DNA from: JABDIP01 sp965237625
GTDB taxonomy: Bacteria; Pseudomonadota; Alphaproteobacteria; DSM-16000; Inquilinaceae
Reading direction: 5' to 3'
Assembly (NCBI GenBank): GCA_965237625.1
Contig: CBDEGD010000027.1
Coordinates: 8,033-72,032, forward strand
DNA: 64,000 nucleotides
Both the position numbers and the translations under genes were made by a program. The notes under the pieces are model-generated. The model saw nothing but the letters and a program-made list of their open reading frames with translations, made no database searches and was not told the DNA's origin. How positions within the stretch are numbered: the stretch's first letter is position 1; every line of letters starts with the position of its first letter. Below, piece by piece: positions 25,546 to 36,300 of this stretch.

Positions 25546-28500
25546 CGCTCGCGCCGCCGCCGATCAGGATGTCATCGCCGGCACCGCCGGTCAGTGTATC
25601 CGCTCCGCCGCCACCGGTCAGGACGTTGGCGCCGGAATCGCCGGTCAGCGTGTCGTCATGGGCCGAGCCGGTCAGGTTCTCGATGTTGCTCAGCGTGTCG
25701 CCCTGGGCATCGCCACCGCTCGCGGTCCCGGCGCCAAGGTCGACATCGACTGCGGCCGAAGAGCCGGCATAGGATGCGGTATCGATGCCGCCGCCGCCGT
25801 CCAGCGTATCGGCTCCGCCGGCACCCTCCAGCACGTCGTGGCCGGATCCGCCTTCGAGCACATTTGCGCCGGAATCGCCGATCAGGACGTCGTCCTGAGC
25901 CGAACCGGTCACATTTTCGATCTCGGACAGCGTGTCGCCTTCGGCAGTGCCGCCGCTACCGGTCCCGGCCGCAAGATCGACCGTCACCCCCGCTCCGGAG
26001 TCGGCATAGGTCGCGGTGTCGATGCCGGCGCCGCCGATCAGGGTGTCGCCCGTTGGGCCGCCGGCGTTGTTGCCGGCATCCACCAGGCCCTGGATCTCGG
26101 TCTGGCTGAGCGCCTGGTCGTGCAGGGCGACTTCGTCGATCTGGCCGTCGAAATAGTCCGAGCCGGTCCGGCCGATCTCGACCGACGCCGTGTTGCTGCT
26201 CAGGCTTTCCGTCGTCGAATTGGTGCCGGCGAGTTGTCCGTCCACATAGAGCTTGAACCCGCCACTGCCGAACGTGACGGCGACGTGGTGCCAGGTGCTT
26301 GTATCCACGGTCATGCTCGACGTGATCGTGCGGTAGGATCCTTCGCCAGTCTGCAGGCGGGCCTCGATCCGGCCATTGTTGATCCGGATGCGGATGCCGT
26401 CGCCTTCCTCCTGGTTTTCGTTCTTCTCCAGCAAACCCTGGCGATCCGAGGCGTCGTTGGTGTTGAACCAGAGCTGGATCGTGCCGTTGGACGGTTGCAG
26501 GGAACTGTCGTTGGAGACCAGGATGTAATCGTTCGATCCGTCGAATGTCGCCGCGGTGTCTGTACCGTTGACGCCCGTCGTGCCGAGGGTGACGCCATTG
26601 TAGTAGGTCCCGTCATTGCCGCCGGCGGTGGAGTCGGCCGCCGTGGTCCCCGTCGTCTCCTCGAAACGCCAGTAGCCGACCGGAGTGTGGGCCTCCACGG
26701 CGGTCGTATAGTCGACGCCGTCCCCACCATCGCCGCCGACCAGGGTGTCGTCGCCGGCGCCGCCCGACAGCGTATCCGCACCGCCAAGGCCGGCCAGCAC
26801 GTTGTCGCCGCTGTCGCCGGTCAGGGTGTCGTTATGGGCCGAGCCGATCAGATTCTCGACATTGACCAGCGTGTCGCCCTGGGCATCGCCGCCGCTCGCC
26901 GTTCCGGCGCCGAGGTCGACACTGACCGCCTCGGACGAGTCCGCAAAAGAGGCGACCTGGGTGGCGTCGGCGCCATCCATGGTTTCGGCCGCTGACGTCG
27001 CCGCCATCATTTCGATGCCGGCGTTGGCATCGAGAATGGCGCTCGTTGCGCCCGTGGACACCGAATAGGCACTGCTCATGGCACTCGCCGTGAACGCCGG
27101 AGCGGAGGCCGGCAGTGCGGCCTCGTCCGCATCGAGCACGCTGATGCTGAAGCTCTCGGTATAGGTCAACCCGCCGCTATCCGTGACCTGGACGGTGACG
27201 GTATGGCTGGTGTTGGATTCGAAATCGATCAGCGTCTCGTCGGCAACGGTGATCTCGCCGGTCGTCGCGTCGACGGCGAAGCGGCCGCCGGCATCGTTGA
27301 GCAGGGTGTAGGTGTGGGTATCGCTACCATCCGCATCGGTCGTGCTAAGCGTGCCCACGACGGTGCCGTTCGACGCCGCTTCCGAGATGCTCGGTGCAAT
27401 GATCACCGGCGCTGTGCCGGTGGTGAACCCGCCGCCGGTGGCCGCGTTGACCGTCATGTCGTTGCCGGAGACGATTTCGGTGGTCGTCCCGCCGTTCAGG
27501 TCGTTCATGCGCCAATCGGCGACCAGACCGGAAGATGCCGGATCCACGTCCGAAAGCACGTTGTTGGCGATCTCAGTCGAGGACCGGACGTCGTCGAAGA
27601 CACGGAAGTCCTGATAGGTGCCGGAGAACGCCTGGTTCGAGTCGAACCCGCCGCCGACGCTGTCCTGCTCCTGACCCAGGATCAGCGATCCGCCGCCGGT
27701 CAGCGACTGCCCGGTGGAGTGTCCGGTCTGGGAGAATTGCTGCACGCCGTCGACATAGAACTCGACGGTGCCCGTCGAACTGTCCCAGGTAACGGAGGCC
27801 TGGTGCAAGTTTCCATCAAATAGGGCCGAGCGCGGGACGCCGGTATCGATGGCGTTCCCCTTGATCCAGACGCCGATATTGCCGCCGAGGAAGCCGTTTC
27901 CGCCGCCGACAACCAGCTCGTTGGCGCCGGTCGTGCCGCCGGTCACCGCATAGGAGAAGAGCGGCGTGAACGTGGCGCCTTCGGCAGAGACGGCGAACTG
28001 CAGCTCTGCGGTGAACGACGTTAGCCCGCTAAATACCGCGCCGCCATCGTCGGCCTGCAGGTAGTGGGCGTTGCCGCCGCCTTCGTTGACCGAGATGCCA
28101 TTGCCCGACAGGTCCATGTCGGTCGGCGCGAACTCGTTGAGGTCGTTGAGGTCGATGGTGAAGACCTCGGTGTAGGTATTGCCGCCGGAATCCGTGACCT
28201 CGATGGTCAGGTTGTGGCTCGCATTCGCCTCGTAGTCGAGCAGGCTGCCATCGGCGACGGTGATCTCGCCGGTGCTCGGATCGATCGAGAACCGCCCGCC
28301 GGCGTCATCGGTGAGCGTGAAGGTGAATGTCTCGCCGGCATTCGGGTCGGTGGCCGATGCGGTCCCGACGACCGTGCCGTCGGCGGCATTCTCGTCCACA
28401 CTGGTGTTCGATACGTCCAGATCGGTCGGCGCGGCGTTGATCGGCCAATCGACGGTCACGTCGATGGTCTCTACCGCGTTCGCCGTGTCGCTGCCATCGG

Positions 28501-31500
28501 TGGCCGTCGCCGTGACCGTGAGCTGGAAGGTGCCGACATAGTCGGTCGGCGGCACCAGGGTCAGGCCCGGCAACTCCGCCTGGGTCAGGGTCCAGGTGCC
28601 GTCGCCATTGTCGGTGCCGGCCGACAACGAGGCACCAGTGGGCACGCCGCCGATCACGATCGCCAGCGATTCCGAGCCGTCCGTATCCACCAGCGAGGAG
28701 GAGATCGCAAGGTCGACGAAAGCCGGATCGACGTCGAATGTGTCGTTGACCGTAGTAGGGGCGGTGGTGGTCATTTGGACGTCGTCGAAGCGGATGTCGA
28801 TCGACTCGTCGTTTAGGGTCTTCTTGTTGTTGTAGCCGCCAAGCGTGATCGTGTGGTTGCCCGGCGTCAGCGTGCCGACATCGACGGTGAAGGTTTGCCA
28901 GCCGGTGGTCTGCGCCGCGCCGCCGTTCCCGTCACCGGTGATCTGCGCGACATAGTCGTTGCCGCCGGACCCGTACAGCGTGCCGTCGACGCTGACCAGG
29001 ACCTGGGAGAACTCGTCGTTCTCGTATTCCGAGGTCTGCGTCATGTTGTAGCGGAACGTCAGCGTTCCGGTGGACGTGTCGGTCACATTGATCGTGGTCT
29101 GCCACCCGCCGGACATGCCGAGTATGTCGGCATCGTCCACGCCGCCCAGCGCGACCTGCAGCCCGCCGCCGGTCTCGCCAAGGCCGGCGCCCGCCGTTCC
29201 GTCGGCATAGACGGGTTCCGATGTCGAGCGGAAGGTGTCATCGGCATAGGCGAACGCGCCGGCGCCCAGATCGAAGCTCTCGCTGACCGGGGTGTCCGTC
29301 ACGTCCGCGGTCGCGGACATGGACAGCGTGAAGTTGGTGTCGTCGCCGGCCGGCGGGGTGATGATCAGGTCGGTCAGGTCGCCGGTACCCAGGGTCCAGG
29401 TGCCGTCGCCATTGTCGGTGCCGGCCGAGAGCGAGGCACCGGTCGGGACATTGCCGATCGTCAGTGAGAAGTTCGGATCTCCCTCGATGCCGGAGATCGA
29501 GGCCGGCATGACCACATGCTGCGAGCCGTCCTCGGTCCCCGTGGCCGTTCCGGTCACCGTCAGGTTCGGGGCGTCGGCCACCGGATCGACGGTCACGTCC
29601 AGGGTTTCCGTCGGCGAGGAGACGATGGTGCTGCCGTCGTCGGAGTAGCCGGTGGCGGTGAGCTGGAAGTCGACGTCGCTGTGCTGCGGCGGCGTGATGG
29701 TCAGCCCGGTCAACTCGCCCGGCGTCAACGTCCAGGTGCCGTCGCCGTTGTCGGTGCCGGCCGACAGGACCGCGCCGGTCGGCACGGCGCCGATGACCAC
29801 CGACTGCGTCGCGCCCGGCTCCAGATCGGTGAGCGAGATCGTCAGCGGGATGCCGGTGTCTTCGTCGCCGGTGACCGGGCTGGTGGAGAGGGTCGGCGCC
29901 TCGTTCTCGTCGGTCACGGTGACGGTGAAGGTCTCGGTGTAGGTGAGGCCTCCGCTATCGGTGGTGAGGATCGTGATGTCGTGACTGGTGGCGCTCTCGA
30001 AATCCAGGAGCGAGCCGTCGGCGACGGTCACCTGGCCGGTCGTCGGGTTGATGGTGAACCGCCCGCCGGCGTCGTTCGTCAGCGCGTAGGTGTGGCTGTC
30101 GCCGGCATCGGGATCGACCGCCAAGGCGATGTCGACCACGGTGCCATTGCTCGTGTTCTCCGCCACGGAGGTGCCGAAGGTGATGTCCGTCGGCGCTTCG
30201 TTGATGTCCGCGACGTTGATTGTGAAGGTTTCGGTGCTGGTCGAGCCGTCGGTCGAGGTGGCGCGCACGCTCACGTCATGCGAGGCATCGGTCTCGTGGT
30301 CGAGCAGCGAGCCGTTGGCGACGGTGATCTCGCCGGTGTTGGTGTCGATCGTAAAGCGCCCGCCGGCCGTGTCGTCGAGGCTGTAGGTGACGCTGTCCGA
30401 GGCGTCGCCATCGGTCGCCAACGCGGTAATTCCGACCACCGTGCCGTTCGCCACGTTCTCGTCCACGGAATTGGCCGCGGCATCGGAGTCCGTGATCGCG
30501 CCGGTGGAAAACTCCGAATTGTCGTCTGTGACGCCGATGGTGAAGCTCTGGGCCGAGGTCGAGCCGTCGGTGGAGGTGGCGGTCACCTCGATGACATGGC
30601 TGGTGGCGGTCTCGTAGTCGATGGTGGCGCCGGGCGCCACGCTGACCACACCGGTGGCCGGATCGATCTGGAACAGGCCGCCCGGATTGCTGCTCAGTGA
30701 GTAGGTAACCGTATCGCTGCCATCGGCATCGCTGGCAAACGCCGTGATTCCGACTACCGTACCGCCAGTGGCGTTCTCGGCCACTTGATCGGCGGTCGCA
30801 TCAGTGTCGGTGACGGCGGTGACGGTGAACTCCGAGGTATCGTCCGTCACCCCGATGGTGAAGCTCTGGGCCGAGGTCGAGCTGTCCGAGCTGGTCGCCG
30901 TGACCTCGATGGTATGGCTGGTGGCGGTCTCGTAGTCGATGGTGGCGCCGGGCGCAACGCTGACCACACCGGTGGCCGGATCAATCTGGAACAGGCCGCC
31001 CGGGTTGCTGCTCAGGCTGTAGGTGACCGTGTCGCTGCCATCGGCATCGCTTGCAAACGCGGTGATGCCCACGACAGTGCCGGCGGTGGCATTCTCGGCA
31101 ACCTGGTCGACGGCCACATCCGTATCGGTCACGGCTGTGACGGTAAACTCGGAGGTATCGTCGGTGACCCCGATGGTGAAGCTCTGCGCGGACGTCGAGC
31201 TGTCGGAGGATGTCGCCGTGACTTCGATGGTATGGCTGGTGGCGGTCTCGTAGTCGATGGTCGCGCCAGGGGCCACGGTGACCACACCGGTGGCCGGATC
31301 GATCTGGAACAGGCCGCCCGGGTTGCTGCTCAGGCTGTAGGTGACCGTGTCGCTGCCATCGGCATCGCTTGCAAACGCGGTGATGCCCACGACAGTGCCG
31401 GCGGTGGCATTCTCGGCAACCTGGTCGGCGGCCACATCTGTGTCGGTGACCGCGGTGACGGTGAACTCCGAGGTATCGTCGGTGACGCCGATGGTGAAGC

Positions 31501-33346
31501 TCTGCGCGGACGTCGAGCTGTCGGAGCTTGTTGCCGTCACTTCGATGGTGTGACTGGTGGCGGTCTCGTAGTCGATGCTCGCTCCAGGAGCAACCGATAC
31601 CACACCAGTGGCCGGGTCGATCTGGAACAGGCCGCCCGGGTTGCTGCTCAGGCTGTAGGTGACGGTATCACTGCCGTCCGCATCGCTGGCGAAGGCAGTG
31701 ATGCCAACCACGGTGCCGCCGGTGGCATTCTCCGCCACCTGGTCGGCGGCCACGTCCGTATCGGTCACCGCCGTGACGGTGAACTCGGATGTGTCGTCCG
31801 TGACGCCGATGGTGAAGCTCTGCGCGGACGTCGAGCTGTCGGAGCTTGTTGCCGTCACTCCGATGGTGTGACTGGTGGCGGTCTCGTAGTCGATGCTCGC
31901 TCCAGGAGCAACCGATACCACACCTGTGGCCGGGTCGATCTGGAACAATCCGCCGGGGTTGCTGCTCAGGCTGTAGGTGACGGTGTCGCTGCCATCCGCA
32001 TCCGAAGCGAAGGCGGTGATGCCGACCACGGTACCGCCAGTGGCGTTCTCGGCCACTTGATCGGCGGTCGCATCAGTGTCGGTGACGGCGGTGACGGTGA
32101 ACTCCGAGGTATCGTCCGTCACCCCGATGGTGAAGCTCTGCGCGGACGTCGAGCTGTCGGAGCTTGTTGCCGTGACCTCGATGGTGTGGCTGGTGGCGGT
32201 CTCGTAATCGATGGTGGCACCCGGTGCCACGGTGACCACACCAGTCGCCGGATCGATCTGGAACAACCCACCAGGATTGCTGCTCAGTGAGTAGCTGACG
32301 GTGTCGGAACCATCCGCATCGCTGGCGAAGGCGGTGATGCCCACGACGGTGCCGCCGGTGGCATTCTCGGCAACCTGGTCGGCGGCCACATCGGTGTCGG
32401 TCACGGCGGTGACAGTGAACTCCGAGGTGTCGTCTGTGACGCCGATGGTAAAGCTCTGCGCCGAAGTGGAGCTGTCCGAGCTGGTCGCCGTGACCTCGAT
32501 GGTGTGGCTGGTAGCGGTCTCGTAGTCGATGGTCGCGCCAGGGGCCACGGTGACCACACCGGTGGCCGGATCGATCTGGAACAACCCGCCGGCATCGTCG
32601 GTCAAGGAGTAGGTGACGGTATCGCTGCCATCGGCATCGCTGGCAAACGCCGTGATTCCGACCACCGTACCGCCAGTGGCGTTCTCGGCCACCTGGTCGG
32701 CGGTCCCGTCGGTGTCGGTGACCGCGGTGACGGTGAACTCCGAGGTATCGTCGGTGACGCCGATGGTGAAGCTCTGCGCGGACGTCGAGCTGTCGGAGCT
32801 TGTTGCCGTCACCTCGATGGTGTGGCTGGTGGCGGTCTCGTAGTCGATGCTCGCTCCAGGAGCAACCGATACCACACCAGTGGCCGGGTCGATCTGGAAC
32901 AGGCCGCCCGGGTTGCTGCTCAGTGAGTAGGTGACGGTATCACTGCCGTCCGCATCGCTGGCGAAGGCAGTGATGCCAACCACGGTGCCACCAGCGGCGT
33001 TCTCCGCCACCTGGTCGGCGGCCACATCCGTATCGGTCACGGCCGTGACGGTAAACTCGGAGGTATCGTCGGTGACGCCGATGGTGAAGCTCTGCGCGGA
33101 CGTCGAGCTGTCGGAGCTTGTTGCCGTCACTTCGATGGTGTGACTGGTGGCGGTCTCGTAGTCGATGCTCGCTCCAGGAGCAACCGATACCACACCTGTG
33201 GCCGGGTCGATCTGGAACAATCCGCCGGGGTTGCTGCTCAGCGAGTAGGTGACGGTGTCAGATCCATCCCGCATCACTGGCAAAGGCCGTAATACCGACC
33301 ACGGTACCACCAGTGGCGTTCTCTGCCACTTGGTCGGCGGTCGCAT
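25442..33346 (-). CDS. Adhesin fragment D: repeats, LamG and RTX modules
   Basis: A 2634-codon frame. The first 26 codons are out of frame. About nine 106-residue repeats follow to near 30.5 kb, then diverged cadherin-like repeats. At about 28.7-29.3 kb a domain with GGWQTTINVTDTSTGTLTFRY resembles a jelly-roll binding module. A LamG-like domain (SFTAELQFAV, HQASVTWDSSTGTVEFYVDG) lies at about 27.4-28.1 kb. RTX blocks with GGADTLSGGAGDDTLVGG flank a second LamG-like domain at about 26.0-26.7 kb. The frame is lost at about 25,480 inside a third LamG domain. The lectin-like modules suggest binding to glycans or surfaces. Confidence 0.8.
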   Translation of the reverse strand: MRPPTKWQRTPLVVPWSVLRPLPVMRDGSDTVTYSLSSNPGGLFQIDPATGVVSVAPGASIDYETATSHTIEVTATSSDSSTSAQSFTIGVTDDTSEFTVTAVTDTDVAADQVAENAAGGTVVGITAFASDADGSDTVTYSLSSNPGGLFQIDPATGVVSVAPGASIDYETATSHTIEVTATSSDSSTSAQSFTIGVTDDTSEFTVTAVTDTDGTADQVAENATGGTVVGITAFASDADGSDTVTYSLTDDAGGLFQIDPATGVVTVAPGATIDYETATSHTIEVTATSSDSSTSAQSFTIGVTDDTSEFTVTAVTDTDVAADQVAENATGGTVVGITAFASDADGSDTVSYSLSSNPGGLFQIDPATGVVTVAPGATIDYETATSHTIEVTATSSDSSTSAQSFTIGVTDDTSEFTVTAVTDTDATADQVAENATGGTVVGITAFASDADGSDTVTYSLSSNPGGLFQIDPATGVVSVAPGASIDYETATSHTIGVTATSSDSSTSAQSFTIGVTDDTSEFTVTAVTDTDVAADQVAENATGGTVVGITAFASDADGSDTVTYSLSSNPGGLFQIDPATGVVSVAPGASIDYETATSHTIEVTATSSDSSTSAQSFTIGVTDDTSEFTVTAVTDTDVAADQVAENATAGTVVGITAFASDADGSDTVTYSLSSNPGGLFQIDPATGVVTVAPGATIDYETATSHTIEVTATSSDSSTSAQSFTIGVTDDTSEFTVTAVTDTDVAVDQVAENATAGTVVGITAFASDADGSDTVTYSLSSNPGGLFQIDPATGVVSVAPGATIDYETATSHTIEVTATSSDSSTSAQSFTIGVTDDTSEFTVTAVTDTDATADQVAENATGGTVVGITAFASDADGSDTVTYSLSSNPGGLFQIDPATGVVSVAPGATIDYETATSHVIEVTATSTDGSTSAQSFTIGVTDDNSEFSTGAITDSDAAANSVDENVANGTVVGITALATDGDASDSVTYSLDDTAGGRFTIDTNTGEITVANGSLLDHETDASHDVSVRATSTDGSTSTETFTINVADINEAPTDITFGTSVAENTSNGTVVDIALAVDPDAGDSHTYALTNDAGGRFTINPTTGQVTVADGSLLDFESATSHDITILTTDSGGLTYTETFTVTVTDENEAPTLSTSPVTGDEDTGIPLTISLTDLEPGATQSVVIGAVPTGAVLSAGTDNGDGTWTLTPGELTGLTITPPQHSDVDFQLTATGYSDDGSTIVSSPTETLDVTVDPVADAPNLTVTGTATGTEDGSQHVVMPASISGIEGDPNFSLTIGNVPTGASLSAGTDNGDGTWTLGTGDLTDLIITPPAGDDTNFTLSMSATADVTDTPVSESFDLGAGAFAYADDTFRSTSEPVYADGTAGAGLGETGGGLQVALGGVDDADILGMSGGWQTTINVTDTSTGTLTFRYNMTQTSEYENDEFSQVLVSVDGTLYGSGGNDYVAQITGDGNGGAAQTTGWQTFTVDVGTLTPGNHTITLGGYNNKKTLNDESIDIRFDDVQMTTTAPTTVNDTFDVDPAFVDLAISSSLVDTDGSESLAIVIGGVPTGASLSAGTDNGDGTWTLTQAELPGLTLVPPTDYVGTFQLTVTATATDGSDTANAVETIDVTVDWPINAAPTDLDVSNTSVDENAADGTVVGTASATDPNAGETFTFTLTDDAGGRFSIDPSTGEITVADGSLLDYEANASHNLTIEVTDSGGNTYTEVFTIDLNDLNEFAPTDMDLSGNGISVNEGGGNAHYLQADDGGAVFSGLTSFTAELQFAVSAEGATFTPLFSYAVTGGTTGANELVVGGGNGFLGGNIGVWIKGNAIDTGVPRSALFDGNLHQASVTWDSSTGTVEFYVDGVQQFSQTGHSTGQSLTGGGSLILGQEQDSVGGGFDSNQAFSGTYQDFRVFDDVRSSTEIANNVLSDVDPASSGLVADWRMNDLNGGTTTEIVSGNDMTVNAATGGGFTTGTAPVIIAPSISEAASNGTVVGTLSTTDADGSDTHTYTLLNDAGGRFAVDATTGEITVADETLIDFESNTSHTVTVQVTDSGGLTYTESFSISVLDADEAALPASAPAFTASAMSSAYSVSTGATSAILDANAGIEMMAATSAAETMDGADATQVASFADSSEAVSVDLGAGTASGGDAQGDTLVNVENLIGSAHNDTLTGDSGDNVLAGLGGADTLSGGAGDDTLVGGDGGDGVDYTTAVEAHTPVGYWRFEETTGTTAADSTAGGNDGTYYNGVTLGTTGVNGTDTAATFDGSNDYILVSNDSSLQPSNGTIQLWFNTNDASDRQGLLEKNENQEEGDGIRIRINNGRIEARLQTGEGSYRTITSSMTVDTSTWHHVAVTFGSGGFKLYVDGQLAGTNSTTESLSSNTASVEIGRTGSDYFDGQIDEVALHDQALSQTEIQGLVDAGNNAGGPTGDTLIGGAGIDTATYADSGAGVTVDLAAGTGSGGTAEGDTLSEIENVTGSAQDDVLIGDSGANVLEGGSGHDVLEGAGGADTLDGGGGIDTASYAGSSAAVDVDLGAGTASGGDAQGDTLSNIENLTGSAHDDTLTGDSGANVLTGGGGADTLTGGAGDDILIGGGASGVDYTAAVEAHSPVGYWQFEESRYDGSRHRRRRQ

Positions 33347-36300
33347 CGGTGTCTGTCACAGCGGTGACGGTGAACTCGGAAGTATCGTCGGTGACGCCGA
33401 TGGTGAAGCTCTGGGCCGAGGTCGAGCTGTCCGAGCTGGTCGCCGTGACCTCGATGGTATGGCTGGTGGCGGTCTCGAAGTCGATGCTCGCTCCAGGAGC
33501 AACCGATACCACACCTGTGGCCGGGTCGATCTGGAACAATCCGCCGGGGTTGCTGCTCAGCGAGTAGGTGACGGTGTCAGATCCATCCGCATCACTGGCA
33601 AAGGCCGTAATACCGACCACGGTACCACCAGTGGCGTTCTCGGCCACTTGGTCGGCGGTCGCATCGGTGTCTGTCACAGCGGTGACGGTGAACTCGGAAG
33701 TATCGTCGGTGACGCCGATGGTGAAGCTCTGCGCGGACGTCGAGCTGTCGGAGCTTGTTGCCGTCACTTCGATGGTGTGACTGGTGGCGGTCTCGTAGTC
33801 GATGCTCGCTCCAGGAGCAACCGATACCACACCAGTGGCCGGGTCGATCTGGAACAGGCCGCCCGGGTTGCTGCTCAGCGAGTAGGTGACGGTGTCAGAT
33901 CCATCCGCATCACTGGCAAAGGCCGTAATACCGACCACGGTACCACCAGTGGCGTTCTCTGCCACTTGGTCGGCGGTCGCATCGGTGTCTGTCACAGCGG
34001 TGACGGTGAACTCCGAGGTATCGTCGGTGACGCCGATGGTGAAGCTCTGGGCCGAGGTCGAGCTGTCCGAGCTGGTCGCCGTGACCTCGATGGTATGGCT
34101 GGTGGCGGTCTCGTAGTCGATGGTGGCGCCGGGCGCCACGCTGACCACACCGGCGGCCGGATCAATCTGGAACAGGCCGCCCGGGTTGCTGCTCAGGCTG
34201 TAGGTGACGCTGTCGCTGCCGTCCGCATCGCTGGCGAAGGCGGTGATGCCGACAACGGTGCCGCCGGTCGCATTCTCAGCTACCTGATCAGCAGCCACAT
34301 CAGTGTCCGTCACCGCGGTGACGGTGAACTCGGACGTATCGTCGGTGACCCCGATGGTGAAGCTCTGCGCCGACGTGGAGCTGTCGGTGGAGGTGGCGGT
34401 CACCTCGATGGTGTGGCTGGTGGCTGTCTCGTAGTCGATGGTCGCGCCCGGAGCGACGGTTACCACACCGGTGGCCGGATCAATCTGGAACAGGCCGCCC
34501 GGGTTGCTGCTCAGGCTGTAGGTGACCGTGTCAGATCCATCCGCATCGCTGGCGAAGGCGGTGATGCCCACGACGGTGCCGCCGGTGGCGTTCTCCGCCA
34601 CCTGATCGGTCGCCACATCTGTGTCGGTGACCGCGGTGACGGTGAACTCCGAGGTATCGTCTGTGACGCCGATGGTGAAGCTCTGCGCCGAGGTGCTGCT
34701 GTCGGAGCTGGTGGCCGTCACTTCGATGGTGTGGCTGGTGGCGGTCTCGTAGTCGATGACGGCTCCGGTGGCCACGGTGACCACGCCGGTGGTGGCGTCG
34801 ATCTGGAACAGACCGCCGGGGTTGGAGCTGAGGCTGTAGGAGACGGTGTCGGAGCCATCCGCATCACTGGCAAAGGCTGTGATCCCGACCACGGTGCCGG
34901 CGACGGCGTTCTCCGCGACGGAGTCGGCCGTGGCATCGGTGTCGCTGACCGCTGAGACAGTGAACTCCGAGGTGTCGTCGGTGACGCCGATGGTGAAGCT
35001 CTGGGCGCTGGTCGAACCGTCGGTGCTGGTGGCCGTCACGTCGATGGCATGGCTGGTGGCGGTCTCGTAGTCGATGGTCGCACCGGGTGCCACGGAGACC
35101 ACACCGGTGGCCGGATCGATTTGGAACAGGCCGCCCGGGTTGCTGCTCAGTGAGTAGGTGACGCTGTCGCTGCCGTCCGCATCGCTGGCGAAGGCGGTGA
35201 TGCCGACAACGGTGCCGCCGGTCGCATTCTCAGCTACCTGATCAGCAGCCACATCAGTGTCCGTCACCGCGGTGACGGTGAACTCCGAGGTATCGTCGGT
35301 GACCCCGATGGTGAAGCTCTGCGCCGACGTGGAGCTGTCGGTGGAGGTGGCGGTCACCTCGATGGTGTGGCTGGTGGCTGTCTCGTAGTCGATGGTCGCG
35401 CCCGGGGCCACAGTGACGACACCTGTCGCCGGATCGATCTGGAACAACCCACCCGGGTTCGAACTGAGGCTATACGTGACGGTGTCGCTGCTATCCGCGT
35501 CGCTGGCAAAAGCGGTGATGCCCACCACGGTGCCGCCTGCGGCGTTCTCGGCGACCTGATCGGCGGTCCCGTCGGTGTCGGTCACCGCTGAGACGGTGAA
35601 CTCCGAGGTATCGTCGGTGACCCCGATGGTGAAGCTCTGCGCCGAAGTGGAACTGTCGGAGCTTGTGGCGGTGACTTCGATGGTGTGGCTGGTGGCGGTC
35701 TCATAGTCGATGGTGGCACCCGGGGCCACGGTTACCACACCGGTGGCCGGATCGATCTGGAACAACCCGCCGGCATCGTCGGTCAAGGAGTAGGTGACGG
35801 TATCGCTGCCATCGGCATCGCTGGCAAACGCCGTGATTCCGACCACCGTACCGCCAGTGGCGTTCTCGGCCACGGCGTCGGCGGTCGCATCAGTGTCGGT
35901 GACGGCGGTGACGGTGAACTCCGAGGTATCGTCGGTGACGCCGATGGTGAAGCTCTGGGCGCTGGTCGAACCGTCGGTGCTGGTGGCCGTCACCTCGATG
36001 GCATGGCTGGTGGCGGTCTCGTAGTCGATGACGGCTCCGGTGGCCACGGTGACCACGCCGGTGGTGGCGTCGATCTGGAACAACCCGCCGGGATTGCTGC
36101 TGAGGCTGTAGCTGACGGTGTCGCTGCCATCGGCGTCGCTGGCGAATGCGGTGATCCCGACCACGGTGCCACCGGTGGCGTTCTCCGCCACGGAGTCGGC
36201 GGCGGCATCGCTGTCGCTGACCGCGCTGACGGTGAACTCCGAATTGTCGTCGGTGACGCCGATGGTGAAGCTCTGGGCACTGGTCGAACCGTCGGTGCTG

